NCBI RefSeq assembly: GCF_900108335.1
Contig: NZ_FNVT01000028.1
Coordinates: 1-64,000, forward strand
Origin: Nonomuraea solani
GTDB taxonomy: Bacteria; Actinomycetota; Actinomycetes; Streptosporangiales; Streptosporangiaceae
Length of the DNA stretch: 64,000 bases
Direction of reading: 5' to 3'
This document shows, piece after piece, positions 17,101 to 25,900 of the stretch (position 1 is its first letter; each line of letters opens with the position of its first letter). The position numbers and the translations under genes were made by a program. The notes under the pieces are model-generated. The model ran no database searches and had not been told where the DNA came from. It was given only the letters and a program-made list of their open reading frames with translations.

Positions 17101-19643
17101 TGATCGCCGAGACCGGGGTGCCGGCCCGCGTCATCCACGCCTGGACGCTGGACGGCACCCCGGCGACCACCCCCGAGCAGGCCACCGCCGCCCAGGATGT
17201 CGGCTTCCACAGCCTGCTGGCTTTGGTGCAGGCGCTGGCCGGCGCCGAGCGCGAGGCGGGGGTCCGGCTCGACATCCTGACCGCCGGCACGCAGGGCGTC
17301 ACCGGCCAGGACGTCCACCGGCCCGAGCACGCCACGGTCGCCGGCATCACCGGCGTCGTCCCGCTGGAGGCCCGCTGGCTGACGGCCCGCCATCTCGACC
17401 TGGAGCCGGGGCCGTACGACGTGGGCAAGGTGCTGGCCGAGCTGGCCGCCGCGCCCGCCGAACCGGCGGAGGGCGAGCCGCCGTCCCCCATCGCGCTGCG
17501 GGCGGGTCACCGCTGGCTGCGCGGCTTCGAGCCGGTGCCGCTGCCGCCGCAGGACGACCCGCTGCGCCGGAACGGCGTGTACGTCATCACCGGCGGGCTC
17601 GGCGGCATCGGCCTCACCCTGGCCGGGGACCTGGCCGAGCGCGTCCAGGCCAGGCTGGTCCTGCTCGGCCGCTCCGGGCTGCCGCCCCGGGCCGACTGGG
17701 ACGCGCTCGACGGGGCGCCGGAGCGGGTGCGGCGGGCCGTCGCCGCCGTCCGCCGCATGGAGCGGGCGGGCGCCGAGGTGATCGTGCTCGCCGCCGACGT
17801 GACCGACCCCGGGTCGCTGCGCCTGGCCAGGGACGAGGCGCTCGCCAGGTTCGGCCGCGTCGACGGGGTCGTGCACGCGGCCGGGGTTCCGGGCGGCGGC
17901 ATGGCCGAGGTCAAGGAGCGCCGGGCCGCCGACGACGTCATGGCGCCCAAGATCGCCGGCACGCTGGCGCTGCGCGAGGTGTTCGGCGACCTGCCGCTCG
18001 ACTTCGTGCTGCTCTGCTCCTCGGTGACCGCCGTCGCGGGCGGCTTCGGCCAGGTCGACTACTGCGCGGCCAACAATTTCATGGACGCGTACGCGCACGT
18101 CTGGCCCGGCCGGGTCCTGTCGGTGAACTGGGGAGCCTGGCTGGAGGTCGGCATGGCCGCCGAGGTGGCCGCGCCGGTGGCGTTCCGCGCCCTGCAGCGC
18201 GGCGACCGGGTGACCCGGCTGGACCACCCGGTGCTCAGCCACCGGCACGAGAGCGCCGGCCGCCAGCCCTGGTACGCCGCGACCCTGTCGGCCGGCACGC
18301 ACTGGATCCTGGACGAGCACCGCGTGGCCGGAGTGCCCGTGATGCCCGGCACCGGCTACCTGGAGACCGCTCGGGCCGCGTTCGAGGCGGCTGTGCCGTG
18401 CCCCGGGCCCGGCCACGCGATCGAGCTGCGCGACGTCGCCTTCGTCGCGCCGCTGCCGGTCGCCGAGGGGGCCAGCGCGGAGTTGCGGGTGCTGCTCACC
18501 CCCACCGGCGACGGCGTGGACTTCGAGGTGGTCAGCGTCACCGGCGGTGACCCGATCCAGCACGCCCGCGGCTCGGCCGCCTGGGTGGCAACCGAGGAAT
18601 CCGCCGAAAGCCTCGCCGAAGCGCGGGCCCGCTGCACCCACGACACCGGCGGGGCCAACCCGTTCGCCTCGGCGTCGGGGCTGGTCACGTTCGGGCCGCG
18701 GTGGAACAGCCTGCGCGCCGTACGGCTCGGCCAGAACGAGCAGCTCGCCCACCTGACGGCCGGTCCTGACGTCGCCGCCGAGCTGGCCGTCCTGCCGCTG
18801 CACCCGGCGCTGCTGGACGAGGCGACCGCGTTCATCGCCGTCTCCGGTGAGCACAGCTACCTGCCGCTCGGCTACGGCCGGATCACCGTGCACGCCCCGC
18901 TCCCGGCCGCGCTGTGGAGCCACGCCCGGCTCCGCGACACCGGCGGCGGCGAGGTGCTGGCCGCCGATCTCACCCTGTACGACGACGCCGGCGAGCGGGT
19001 GGTGAGCGTCTCCGACTTCGTGCTCAGGCGCATCGACCCGCAGGCGATGACCCGAACCGTCGGCGAAGGGGCCAGGCACGCGGCCGAGGACGTGACGGTG
19101 AAGGAGGAGTCCGCGGCCGCGGGCGTCGCCCTGGACCTCGACGGGGCCAGGCGCGGCATCCCGCCGGCGGACGGCGCCGAGGCCTTCCGCCGCCTGCTCG
19201 CCACGGACCTGGGCACCCAGGTCGTGGTGAACGCCACCGCGCTGCCCGAGTTCGTGGCCGGGGTACGCGAGCTGACCCAGGACACCGTGGCCGACGAGCT
19301 GGCCGCCGCCTCCGCCGCCGGCGACGCCGAGGCGGTCTCCGACGATCATGTCGCCCCCCGCAACGACCTGGAGAGCATGCTCGCCGGGCTGGTGGGCGAG
19401 GTGCTCGGCGCCCGGCGCGTCAGCGTCGAGCAGGACTTCTTCGACATGGGCGGCAACTCGCTGGTGGCGGTCCAGCTCATCGCCCTCATCAGGAAGCAGA
19501 TCGGCGTCCGGCTGCCGATGCGCAGCCTCTTCCAGGTGCCCACCGTGGCCGGCATGGCCGCGCTGGTGGAGGAGCTGCGCGGCCAGGGCGCCCAGAAACC
19601 GGCAACGACGATCACCCGGCTCCCCCGAGAGGAAAGGCGCTGA
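14154..19643 (+). CDS. Type I polyketide synthase, KS-AT-KR-DH-ACP
   Basis: This 1,829-residue single module has a KS (Cys187 in TACSSS, then HGTGT and NIGH), an AT (GHSIGE, Ser631, and HAFH, the pair usual for malonyl-CoA), a KR (GGLGGIG near 1147; Ser/Tyr/Asn catalytic set ending YCAANN), a DH (His1389 in HRVAGVPVMP; Asp in HPALLDEA) and an ACP (GGNSL, Ser1769). KR precedes DH, the reverse of the usual DH-ER-KR order. The KR lacks the LDD motif of B-type reductases. The module should extend the NRPS-bound dipeptide by two carbons and leave an alpha,beta double bond. It overlaps the preceding NRPS by four bases and is followed by mbtH. Confidence 0.92.
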   Translation: MTAALNHEEEGPGVEPIAVVGLACRLPGAEDVSAYWRNLTGGVESVRFYTRAEQEALGVPDYLLDDPTFVPACSIADDYGALDAAFFGMSPREAELRDPQQRMFLELASTALDDAGYDPARYAGEIGVYGAIGSDEYQWLYIRPNKKVFSSVGNLAVYTGNHPDYLATMVSYKLDLRGPSITLHTACSSSLVALHVACEALRTGECDMALTGGASLELPAEWGYQFHQDGIYAPDGHCRAFDAAAAGTIWGGGGGMAVLKRLSDAIADGDHIRAVVIGNAINNDGATKMGFSAPSSEGQAAAVSQAMGVAQIDPRTVTYVEAHGTGTSLGDPIEVAALSSVLGAGTDEAGWCGIGSVKTNIGHLGPAAGIAGFIKTVLALEHGMIPPSLNFETPNPRIDFGTNPFRVVSTLTKWETNGFPRRAGVSSFGIGGTNAHVLVEQAPPAPLPTAPPRPAHLLLLSARTPAALDAAVARLAGHLEGRETDLADVAHTLRAGRRRYAHRAAVVAADAADAVTALTTPRRLVKGKAGTAKVAWLFSGQGAQYAGMGAGLYRTEPVFAAAVDECTAILREELGLDLRTLLFPAEDEREAADERLRQTALTQPALFTVEWALAALWRSWGVEPAAMIGHSIGEYVAATVAGVFSLPDALRLVAARGRLMQSMPPGAMLAVRLDHEEVRRDLPEGLSIATVNGPGTCVVAGPGELIAAYAARLGESGVEHTTLRTSHAFHSGMMDPILGDFHEAVAAAARHAPGLPFLSNVTGTWITAEQATDPAYWTSHLREAIRFGDCVATLAAEGEWRLVECGPGRQLAGLARTQLPANAPRPLTSLPGPADAKSDLEVLYATAGALWTAGVPLDTDALAEPARRVPLPTYPYERTNHWVHTDFDPELVFTRPPNTGALPLEEWFSAPAWRQAPVAPAGTAALAGLRCLVFAGPAAEPLLDGLRAAGADAVRVVPGSAYGTAPDGTITIRPAERDDYEALIAETGVPARVIHAWTLDGTPATTPEQATAAQDVGFHSLLALVQALAGAEREAGVRLDILTAGTQGVTGQDVHRPEHATVAGITGVVPLEARWLTARHLDLEPGPYDVGKVLAELAAAPAEPAEGEPPSPIALRAGHRWLRGFEPVPLPPQDDPLRRNGVYVITGGLGGIGLTLAGDLAERVQARLVLLGRSGLPPRADWDALDGAPERVRRAVAAVRRMERAGAEVIVLAADVTDPGSLRLARDEALARFGRVDGVVHAAGVPGGGMAEVKERRAADDVMAPKIAGTLALREVFGDLPLDFVLLCSSVTAVAGGFGQVDYCAANNFMDAYAHVWPGRVLSVNWGAWLEVGMAAEVAAPVAFRALQRGDRVTRLDHPVLSHRHESAGRQPWYAATLSAGTHWILDEHRVAGVPVMPGTGYLETARAAFEAAVPCPGPGHAIELRDVAFVAPLPVAEGASAELRVLLTPTGDGVDFEVVSVTGGDPIQHARGSAAWVATEESAESLAEARARCTHDTGGANPFASASGLVTFGPRWNSLRAVRLGQNEQLAHLTAGPDVAAELAVLPLHPALLDEATAFIAVSGEHSYLPLGYGRITVHAPLPAALWSHARLRDTGGGEVLAADLTLYDDAGERVVSVSDFVLRRIDPQAMTRTVGEGARHAAEDVTVKEESAAAGVALDLDGARRGIPPADGAEAFRRLLATDLGTQVVVNATALPEFVAGVRELTQDTVADELAAASAAGDAEAVSDDHVAPRNDLESMLAGLVGEVLGARRVSVEQDFFDMGGNSLVAVQLIALIRKQIGVRLPMRSLFQVPTVAGMAALVEELRGQGAQKPATTITRLPREERR

Positions 19644-19644
19644 C

Positions 19645-19839
19645 ATGCGGGACGGCCAGTACAAGGTCGTGGTCAACGACGAGGAGCAGTACTCCATCTG
19701 GTTCGCCGAGCGTCCCCTGCCGCAGGGGTGGCGGGAGGCCGGCTTCGAAGGGGAGAAGCAGAGCTGCCTCGACCACATCGAGCAAGTTTGGACGGATATG
19801 CGCCCGCGCAGCCTGCGCGAGGCCATGGAGCCCCGGTGA
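19645..19839 (+). CDS. MbtH-like protein
   Basis: This 64-residue protein has all family landmarks: NDEEQYSIW, PLPQGW...G, CLDHI, then WTDMRP.SLR..M at the end. MbtH-like proteins bind adenylation domains and are needed for solubility or activation by many of them. It sits between the PKS and the downstream NRPS genes; its TGA overlaps the next GTG start (GTGA). AGGAAAGG lies upstream of ATG 19645. It is short but unambiguous. Confidence 0.95.
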   Translation: MRDGQYKVVVNDEEQYSIWFAERPLPQGWREAGFEGEKQSCLDHIEQVWTDMRPRSLREAMEPR

Positions 19840-22800
19840 GCGGCACGTACGCCCTTCCCGCCTCTTTCGCCCAGGAACGGATGTGGTTCCTGGCCAGGCT
19901 CGATCCCGGCGCGCCCGCGTACCACGTCAATGCCGTGATCGAGCTGCCCGAGCGGGACGATCCGGACCGGTGCGAGCGCATGCTGGGCGAGCTGGTCCGG
20001 CGGCACGAGACGCTGCGCACCGCCCTGGCGGTCGAGGACGGGGGCCTCGTCCAGATCGTCCAGGTCGAGCTGCCGGTCACCCTGCCCCGGACCGACCTGC
20101 GCGACCTGCCGCCGGAACGGGCCGAGCGCGAGTTCCGCGCGCTGGCCCTGGCGGCGGCGCGGCGGCCGTTCGCGCTGGATCGGGCGCCGCTGTGGCGGGC
20201 GCACCTGGTGCGGATGCCGGGCGGCGGGCAGCGGCTGGTGTTGGTGGTGCACCACGCCGTGTTCGACGCCCGCTCAGGCACCAACCTCGCGGAAGAGCTC
20301 CGGGAGCTGAGCGACGCCTTCGACGAGGGCCGCCCGGCGCGGCTGCCCGATCTGCCCGTCCAGTACGCCGACTACGCCGCCTGGCAGCGCGAGCAGCTCG
20401 GCCAGGGGCTGCTCGCCGACCGGCTCGGCCACTGGCGGGACCGGCTGGCGGGCCTGCCGCCCGACCTCGGGCTGCCCGCCGACCGGCCCAGGCCGGCCGT
20501 CCGGGGGCACGCGGGGGCCGAGCATCACCTGGCGCTGCCCGCCGGCCTGGTCGACGAGCTCGAAGCGCTGGCCAGGCGGCGCGGCGCGACCCTGTTCATG
20601 GTGCTGCTGGCCGGGCTGAAGGCGCTGCTCTCCCGGTACGCGGACCAGCGGGACGTCGCGGTGGGCACGCCGGTGGCCGGGCGCGACCTGCCCGAGTTCG
20701 AGCCGCTGATCGGCATGTTCATCAACACCCTGGTGCTGCGTACCGACCTGGGCGGCGACCCGTCGTTCGGCGAGCTGCTCGACCGGGTGCGGGAGACCGT
20801 CCTCGACGCGCTGGACCACGCCGAGGTGCCGTTCGACCGGCTGGTCGAGGCGCTCCAGCCGGTCCGCGACACCAGCCGCACGCCGCTCTACCAGGTGGGC
20901 TTCAACCTGCTGCCGACGGAGTCGCGCGCGCAGTTCCCGAACGGCACCGCCCAGCTCGACCTGAACCTGGACGTCGTCAGGACCGCCGAAGGCGCCGGCG
21001 TCTACCTCGAATACAGCACCGACCTGTTCGACGCCGCCACCATCGCGCGGCTGGCCGACGCCTACCGGCTGGTCCTGGAGGCCGCCGCAGCCGATCCAGA
21101 GACGCGGTTGTCCGAGCTGCCGTTGATGACGGTGGCGCGGCAGCGGGAGGTGCTGACCGGCTGGAACGACACCGACGCGCCCTACCCGGAGCGGACCCTG
21201 CACGAGCTCGTCGCCGAGCAGGCGGCGCGCACCCCCGGCGCGGTCGCGGTCCGCGCCCCGGACGGCGAGGAGCTCACCTACGCCGAACTCGACGCCCGCA
21301 CCGAGGCGCTGGCCCGGCGGCTGGTGGCCGAAGGCGTGCGGGCCGAGACGTGCGTGGCACTGTGCCTGCCGCGCGGCGTGCACCAGATCGTCGCGCTGCT
21401 CGCGGTGCTGCGGGCGGGCGGGTGCTATCTGCCGCTGGACGCGGCGTACCCGGCGGAGCGGCTGGCCTACCTGCTGGCCGACTCGGGGGCCGCCCTGCTG
21501 CTGACGGACTCCGCCCACCGCGACCGGCTGCCGGCGGAGTGTCCTCCGGAGCTGCTGCTGGACCGGCCTTTTGATGAACCAGAGGTGCGGCTGCCGTCGG
21601 TGGGGCCCGACAACCTGGCCTACCTCATCTACACCTCCGGCTCCACCGGCCGGCCCAAAGGGGTGCAGGTGCCCCATCGCGGCGTGGTCAACCTGGTCAC
21701 CGATGTCGTCAGGCGGCTGAGCGGCGGGAGCGCGCTGTTCATGACCTCGCTGTCGTTCGACATCGCGGCTCTGGAGATCTTCACGCCGCTGCTGTCCGGC
21801 GGCACCCTGGTGATCGCCCCCGAGGACGCCGCCCGCACGCCCAAGGAGATCCGCCGGGCCGCCGAGGACGCGGACCTGGTCCAGCTCACCCCGTCGGTCG
21901 CGAGCGTGGCGCTCGACCATCTGCCGTCCGGGCTGCCGCGCGTGATCCTCGGTGGCGAGCCGTTGCCGCTCGACCTGGCCGCGCGACTGCTCACGGTCAC
22001 GGACGAGCTGTGGAACTTCTACGGGCCCACGGAGACGACGATCTGGTCGACCGCCTACCGGGTGCCGCACTCCCCCGCCACGATGCTCATCGGCCAGCCG
22101 GTGGCGAACACGACCGCTTACGTCGTGGACCACGACCTGCGGCCGGTGCCGGTGGGGGTGCCGGGCGAACTGCTGCTCGGCGGGGCCGGGGTCACCCGGG
22201 GCTACCACGGCCGGGCTGGGCTGACGGCCGAGCGTTTCGTGCCGGACCCCTTCGGTTCGCCGGGTGGACGCCTCTATCGCACCGGCGACCTGGCCCGATG
22301 GCATTCCGACGGCACCCTGGAGTGCCTGGGCCGGCTGGACGACCAGGTCAAGGTGCGCGGCGTCCGGATCGAACCCGACGAAGTCGCCGCCGTTCTCGGC
22401 GAACACCCCTCGGTGCAGCGAGCGGTGGTGGCCGTCCGCGACGACGCCCCGGGTGGACGCGGACTGGTCGCCTACGTCATCACCACCGCCGAGGAAGGCG
22501 AGCTGCGGGCACACCTGCGCGCCCACCTGCCCGAAGCCATGATCCCGGCCGCCTTCGTGTCGGTCCCGGACTTCCCCGTGCTGCCCAGCGGCAAGCTCGA
22601 CCGCGCGGCGCTCCCACCACCCGCCGGTGCCACGACCGCCGCGTACGTGCCGCCGCGTACCCCGATGGAGGAGACCCTCGCCGCCATCTGGGCCGACCTG
22701 CTCGGCCGGGAGCGCGTCGGGGTGAGCGACGACTTCTTCGCCCTGGGCGGCCACTCGCTGCTGGTGGTCCGGCTCATCGGCCGGATCGACGACGAGTTCG

Positions 22801-22922
22801 GCGTGGAGCTGCCGCTGCGCCGCTGCTTCGACGCCACGACCGTGGAGGAGCAGGCGCTGGCGGTGCTCGAAGAGGGATTGACGGATGCGGATCTGCTGGA
22901 ACTTCTGGAGGAGGAGCGGTGA
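19836..22922 (+). CDS. NRPS module C-A-PCP, predicted glycine
   Basis: This 1,028-residue protein has a condensation domain (about 1-430; HHAVFDAR with His140, so Gly of HHxxxDG is replaced by Ala), an A domain (about 450-920) and a PCP (GGHSL, Ser974). The specificity residues read DILQIGFIW plus the invariant Lys, close to the known glycine code DILQLGLIW. It accepts the chain from the PKS ACP. The start is GTG 19836, overlapping the mbtH stop; longer in-frame starts would lie inside mbtH. The A domain DNA is nearly identical to that of the next module. Confidence 0.92.
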   Translation: MSGTYALPASFAQERMWFLARLDPGAPAYHVNAVIELPERDDPDRCERMLGELVRRHETLRTALAVEDGGLVQIVQVELPVTLPRTDLRDLPPERAEREFRALALAAARRPFALDRAPLWRAHLVRMPGGGQRLVLVVHHAVFDARSGTNLAEELRELSDAFDEGRPARLPDLPVQYADYAAWQREQLGQGLLADRLGHWRDRLAGLPPDLGLPADRPRPAVRGHAGAEHHLALPAGLVDELEALARRRGATLFMVLLAGLKALLSRYADQRDVAVGTPVAGRDLPEFEPLIGMFINTLVLRTDLGGDPSFGELLDRVRETVLDALDHAEVPFDRLVEALQPVRDTSRTPLYQVGFNLLPTESRAQFPNGTAQLDLNLDVVRTAEGAGVYLEYSTDLFDAATIARLADAYRLVLEAAAADPETRLSELPLMTVARQREVLTGWNDTDAPYPERTLHELVAEQAARTPGAVAVRAPDGEELTYAELDARTEALARRLVAEGVRAETCVALCLPRGVHQIVALLAVLRAGGCYLPLDAAYPAERLAYLLADSGAALLLTDSAHRDRLPAECPPELLLDRPFDEPEVRLPSVGPDNLAYLIYTSGSTGRPKGVQVPHRGVVNLVTDVVRRLSGGSALFMTSLSFDIAALEIFTPLLSGGTLVIAPEDAARTPKEIRRAAEDADLVQLTPSVASVALDHLPSGLPRVILGGEPLPLDLAARLLTVTDELWNFYGPTETTIWSTAYRVPHSPATMLIGQPVANTTAYVVDHDLRPVPVGVPGELLLGGAGVTRGYHGRAGLTAERFVPDPFGSPGGRLYRTGDLARWHSDGTLECLGRLDDQVKVRGVRIEPDEVAAVLGEHPSVQRAVVAVRDDAPGGRGLVAYVITTAEEGELRAHLRAHLPEAMIPAAFVSVPDFPVLPSGKLDRAALPPPAGATTAAYVPPRTPMEETLAAIWADLLGRERVGVSDDFFALGGHSLLVVRLIGRIDDEFGVELPLRRCFDATTVEEQALAVLEEGLTDADLLELLEEER
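21210..22606 (+). repeat. Duplicated glycine A-domain DNA, copy 1
   Basis: The sequence is nearly identical to 24389-25776 over almost 1.4 kb, including silent positions over long stretches. The copies differ by a net nine bases (three codons around PKEIRRAAE, missing in copy 2) and by scattered synonymous changes that are denser toward the 3' end. Confidence 0.9.
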
Positions 22923-25900
22923 GCGACGGGAACGCGGTACGCGCGCGGCTGGCCCGGCTCAGCCCGGAACAGCGCGCCGCGCTGGAGGCCCGCCTCCCGC
23001 GTGGGAAGAAGCACGAGTCCTTCCCGCGCGGCCCGGCCCAGGACGCCGTGGGGCTGTCCGCCGCGCAGCGCCGCCTCTGGGTCGTCGACCAGCTCGACCC
23101 GGGCAACCCGGCCTACACGTTGTCGTGGGCGTACCGGATCACGGGTGACCTGGACGCCGCCGCGCTGGCCACGGCGTTCGACGCGCTCGTGGACCGGCAT
23201 CCGATCCTCGGGTACGTGGTCGAGACCCGCGACGGCGAGCCCCGCCAGACCCCCGGCCGGGTCCGGCCCGCGCTGCGCGTCGAGACGATGTCCGCCGACG
23301 AGGCCGACGCCGTCGCCCGTGAGGAGGCCCGGTTCGCCTTCGACCTGAGCGCCGGCCCGCTGACCAGGGCCCGCCTGGTGCGCGTGGCGCCCGGGGAGCA
23401 CCGGCTGATCCTGACCCTGCACCACATCCTGGCCGACCGCTGGTCGGTGGCGATCCTGTTCGGGGATCTCTTCCGGCTCTACGCCGGTGAAGCTCTGCCC
23501 GCGCGGCCGGTGTCGTACGCCGACTACGTGGCGTGGCAGCAGGACAGGCCGCCACGGGAGCGCGACCTGGACCACTGGCGCAAGGCCCTCGACGGCCTGC
23601 CCGACGTGCTCGACCTGCCCGCCGACCGGCCGCGCCCGCCCATGCAGTCGAACCGGGGCCGCCGGCTGCTGTTCGAGCTGGACGACGAACTCACCGCCGG
23701 GCTCCGCGACCTGGCCGCCGGCGAACGCGCCACCCCGTTCATGGTCCTCGTCACCGCCCTGCAGGCGCTGCTCGCCCGCTACACCGGGCAGCCCGACATC
23801 CCGATCGGCACACCGATGTCCGCCCGGCCGCATCCCGCCCTGGACCAGACCGTCGGCCTGTTCCTCAACACGGTGGTGCTGCGCGGCGACCTGTCCGGCG
23901 ACCCGTCCTTCACCGAGCTGGTACGGCGTACGAGGGAGCGGACGCTGGCCGCGTTCGACCATGCGGGCCTGCCCTTCGAGACGCTGGTGGAGGAGCTGTC
24001 CAGCGGCCGGGACCTGTCCCGCAACCCGTTCTTCCAGGTCATGCTCGCCTACCAGAACACCCCCGACCTGCCGGGCGACCCGCGCGGCCTGCGGCTGGAA
24101 CGCCTGGACGTGCGCCCCGGCACGGCCATGTTCGACCTGGACCTCATCGTGGAGGAGCGCCAGGACGGGTCGCTGCTGTGCGTGCTCGACTACGCCACCG
24201 ACCTGTTCGACGACGACCGCGCGCAGCGCCTGGCCGCGCACCTGCGTACGCTGCTGGGCGCCGCTGTCGCCACCCCGGACCTGCGGCTCTCCGAGCTGCC
24301 GCTCATGGACCCGGCTGAGCTCCACGACACCCTGCGCGCCTGGAACGACACGGCGGCCCCGTACCCCTCTCGTGGCCTCCACCACCTGGTCGCCGAGCAG
24401 GCGGCGCGCACCCCCGGCGCGGTGGCGGTCCGCGCCCCGGACGGCGAGGAGCTCACCTACGCCGAGCTCGACGCCCGCACCGGAGCGCTGGCCAGGCGGC
24501 TGGTGGCCGAAGGCGTGCGGGCCGAGACGTGCGTGGCACTGTGCCTGCCGCGCGGCGTGCACCAGATCGTCGCGCTGCTCGCGGTGCTGCGGGCGGGCGG
24601 GTGCTATCTGCCGCTGGACGCGGCGTACCCGGCGGAGCGGCTGGCCTACCTGCTGGCCGACTCCGGCGCCGCCCTGCTGCTGACGGACTCCGCCCACCGC
24701 GACCGGCTGCCGGCGGAGCGTCCTCCGGAACTGCTGCTGGACCGGATCGGCCCCGGACCGGAAGGACCGCTGCCGTCGGTGGGGCCCGACAACCTGGCCT
24801 ACCTCATCTACACCTCCGGCTCCACCGGCCGCCCCAAAGGGGTGCAGGTGCCGCACCGCGGCGTGGTCAACCTGGTCACCGATGTCATCAGACGGCTGGG
24901 CGGCGGCAACACGCTGCTCATGACCTCGCTCTCCTTCGACATCGCGGCCCTGGAGATCTTCACACCGCTGCTGTCCGGCGGCACCCTCCTGATCGCCCCC
25001 GAGGACACCGCCCACACCCCCAGCCGGGCTGCCAAGGACGCCGACCTGATCCAGCTCACCCCATCGGTCGCCGGCCTGGCGGTCGAGCACCTGCCGCCCG
25101 GCCTGCCCCGCGCCATCCTCGGCGGCGAACCGCTACCCCTCGACCTCGCCACTCGGCTGCTCACGGTCACCGACGAACTGTGGAACTTCTACGGACCCAC
25201 CGAAACGACGATCTGGTCCACCGCCTACCGAGTGCCGCACTCCCCCGCCACGATGCTCATCGGCCGGCCGGTGGCGAACACGACCGCGTACGTCGTGGAC
25301 CACGACCTGCGGCCGGTCCCGGTGGGCGTGCCGGGCGAACTGCTGCTCGGCGGGGCCGGAGTCACCCGGGGCTACCACGGCCGGGCCGCACTGACGGCCG
25401 ACCGCTTCGTACCGGACCCCTTCGGCTCGCCGGGCGGACGCCTCTACCGCACCGGCGACCTGGCCCGATGGCACCCCGACGGCACCCTGGAATGCCTGGG
25501 CCGCCTCGACGACCAGGTCAAGGTACGCGGCGTCCGCATCGAACCCGACGAAATCGCCGCCGTCCTCGGCGAACACCCCGCCGTCCAACGAGCCGTAGTG
25601 GCCGTCCGCGACGACGCCCCCGGCGGACGCGGCCTAGTCGCCTACGTCACCACCACCGCCGAGGAACGCGAACTACGGGCACACCTACGCGCCCACCTGC
25701 CCGAAACCATGATCCCAGCCGCCTTCGTCACCGTTACCGACTTCCCCGTACTGCCCAGCGGCAAGCTCGACCGCGCCGCCCTCCCCCCGCCGCGGGCCGG
25801 GGCCCCGACCACCGCGTACGTGCCGCCGCGTACGCCCGCCGAACGCGTCCTCCACGCGATCTGGGCCGAGCTGCTCGAACGCGACGACATCGGGGTCGAG

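Noticed and set aside
13950..20255. Minus-strand open frame of about 2,100 codons opposite the PKS
   Set aside because: It is a GC-skewed shadow of real plus-strand codons, with low-complexity Arg/Gly/Val composition and no domain.
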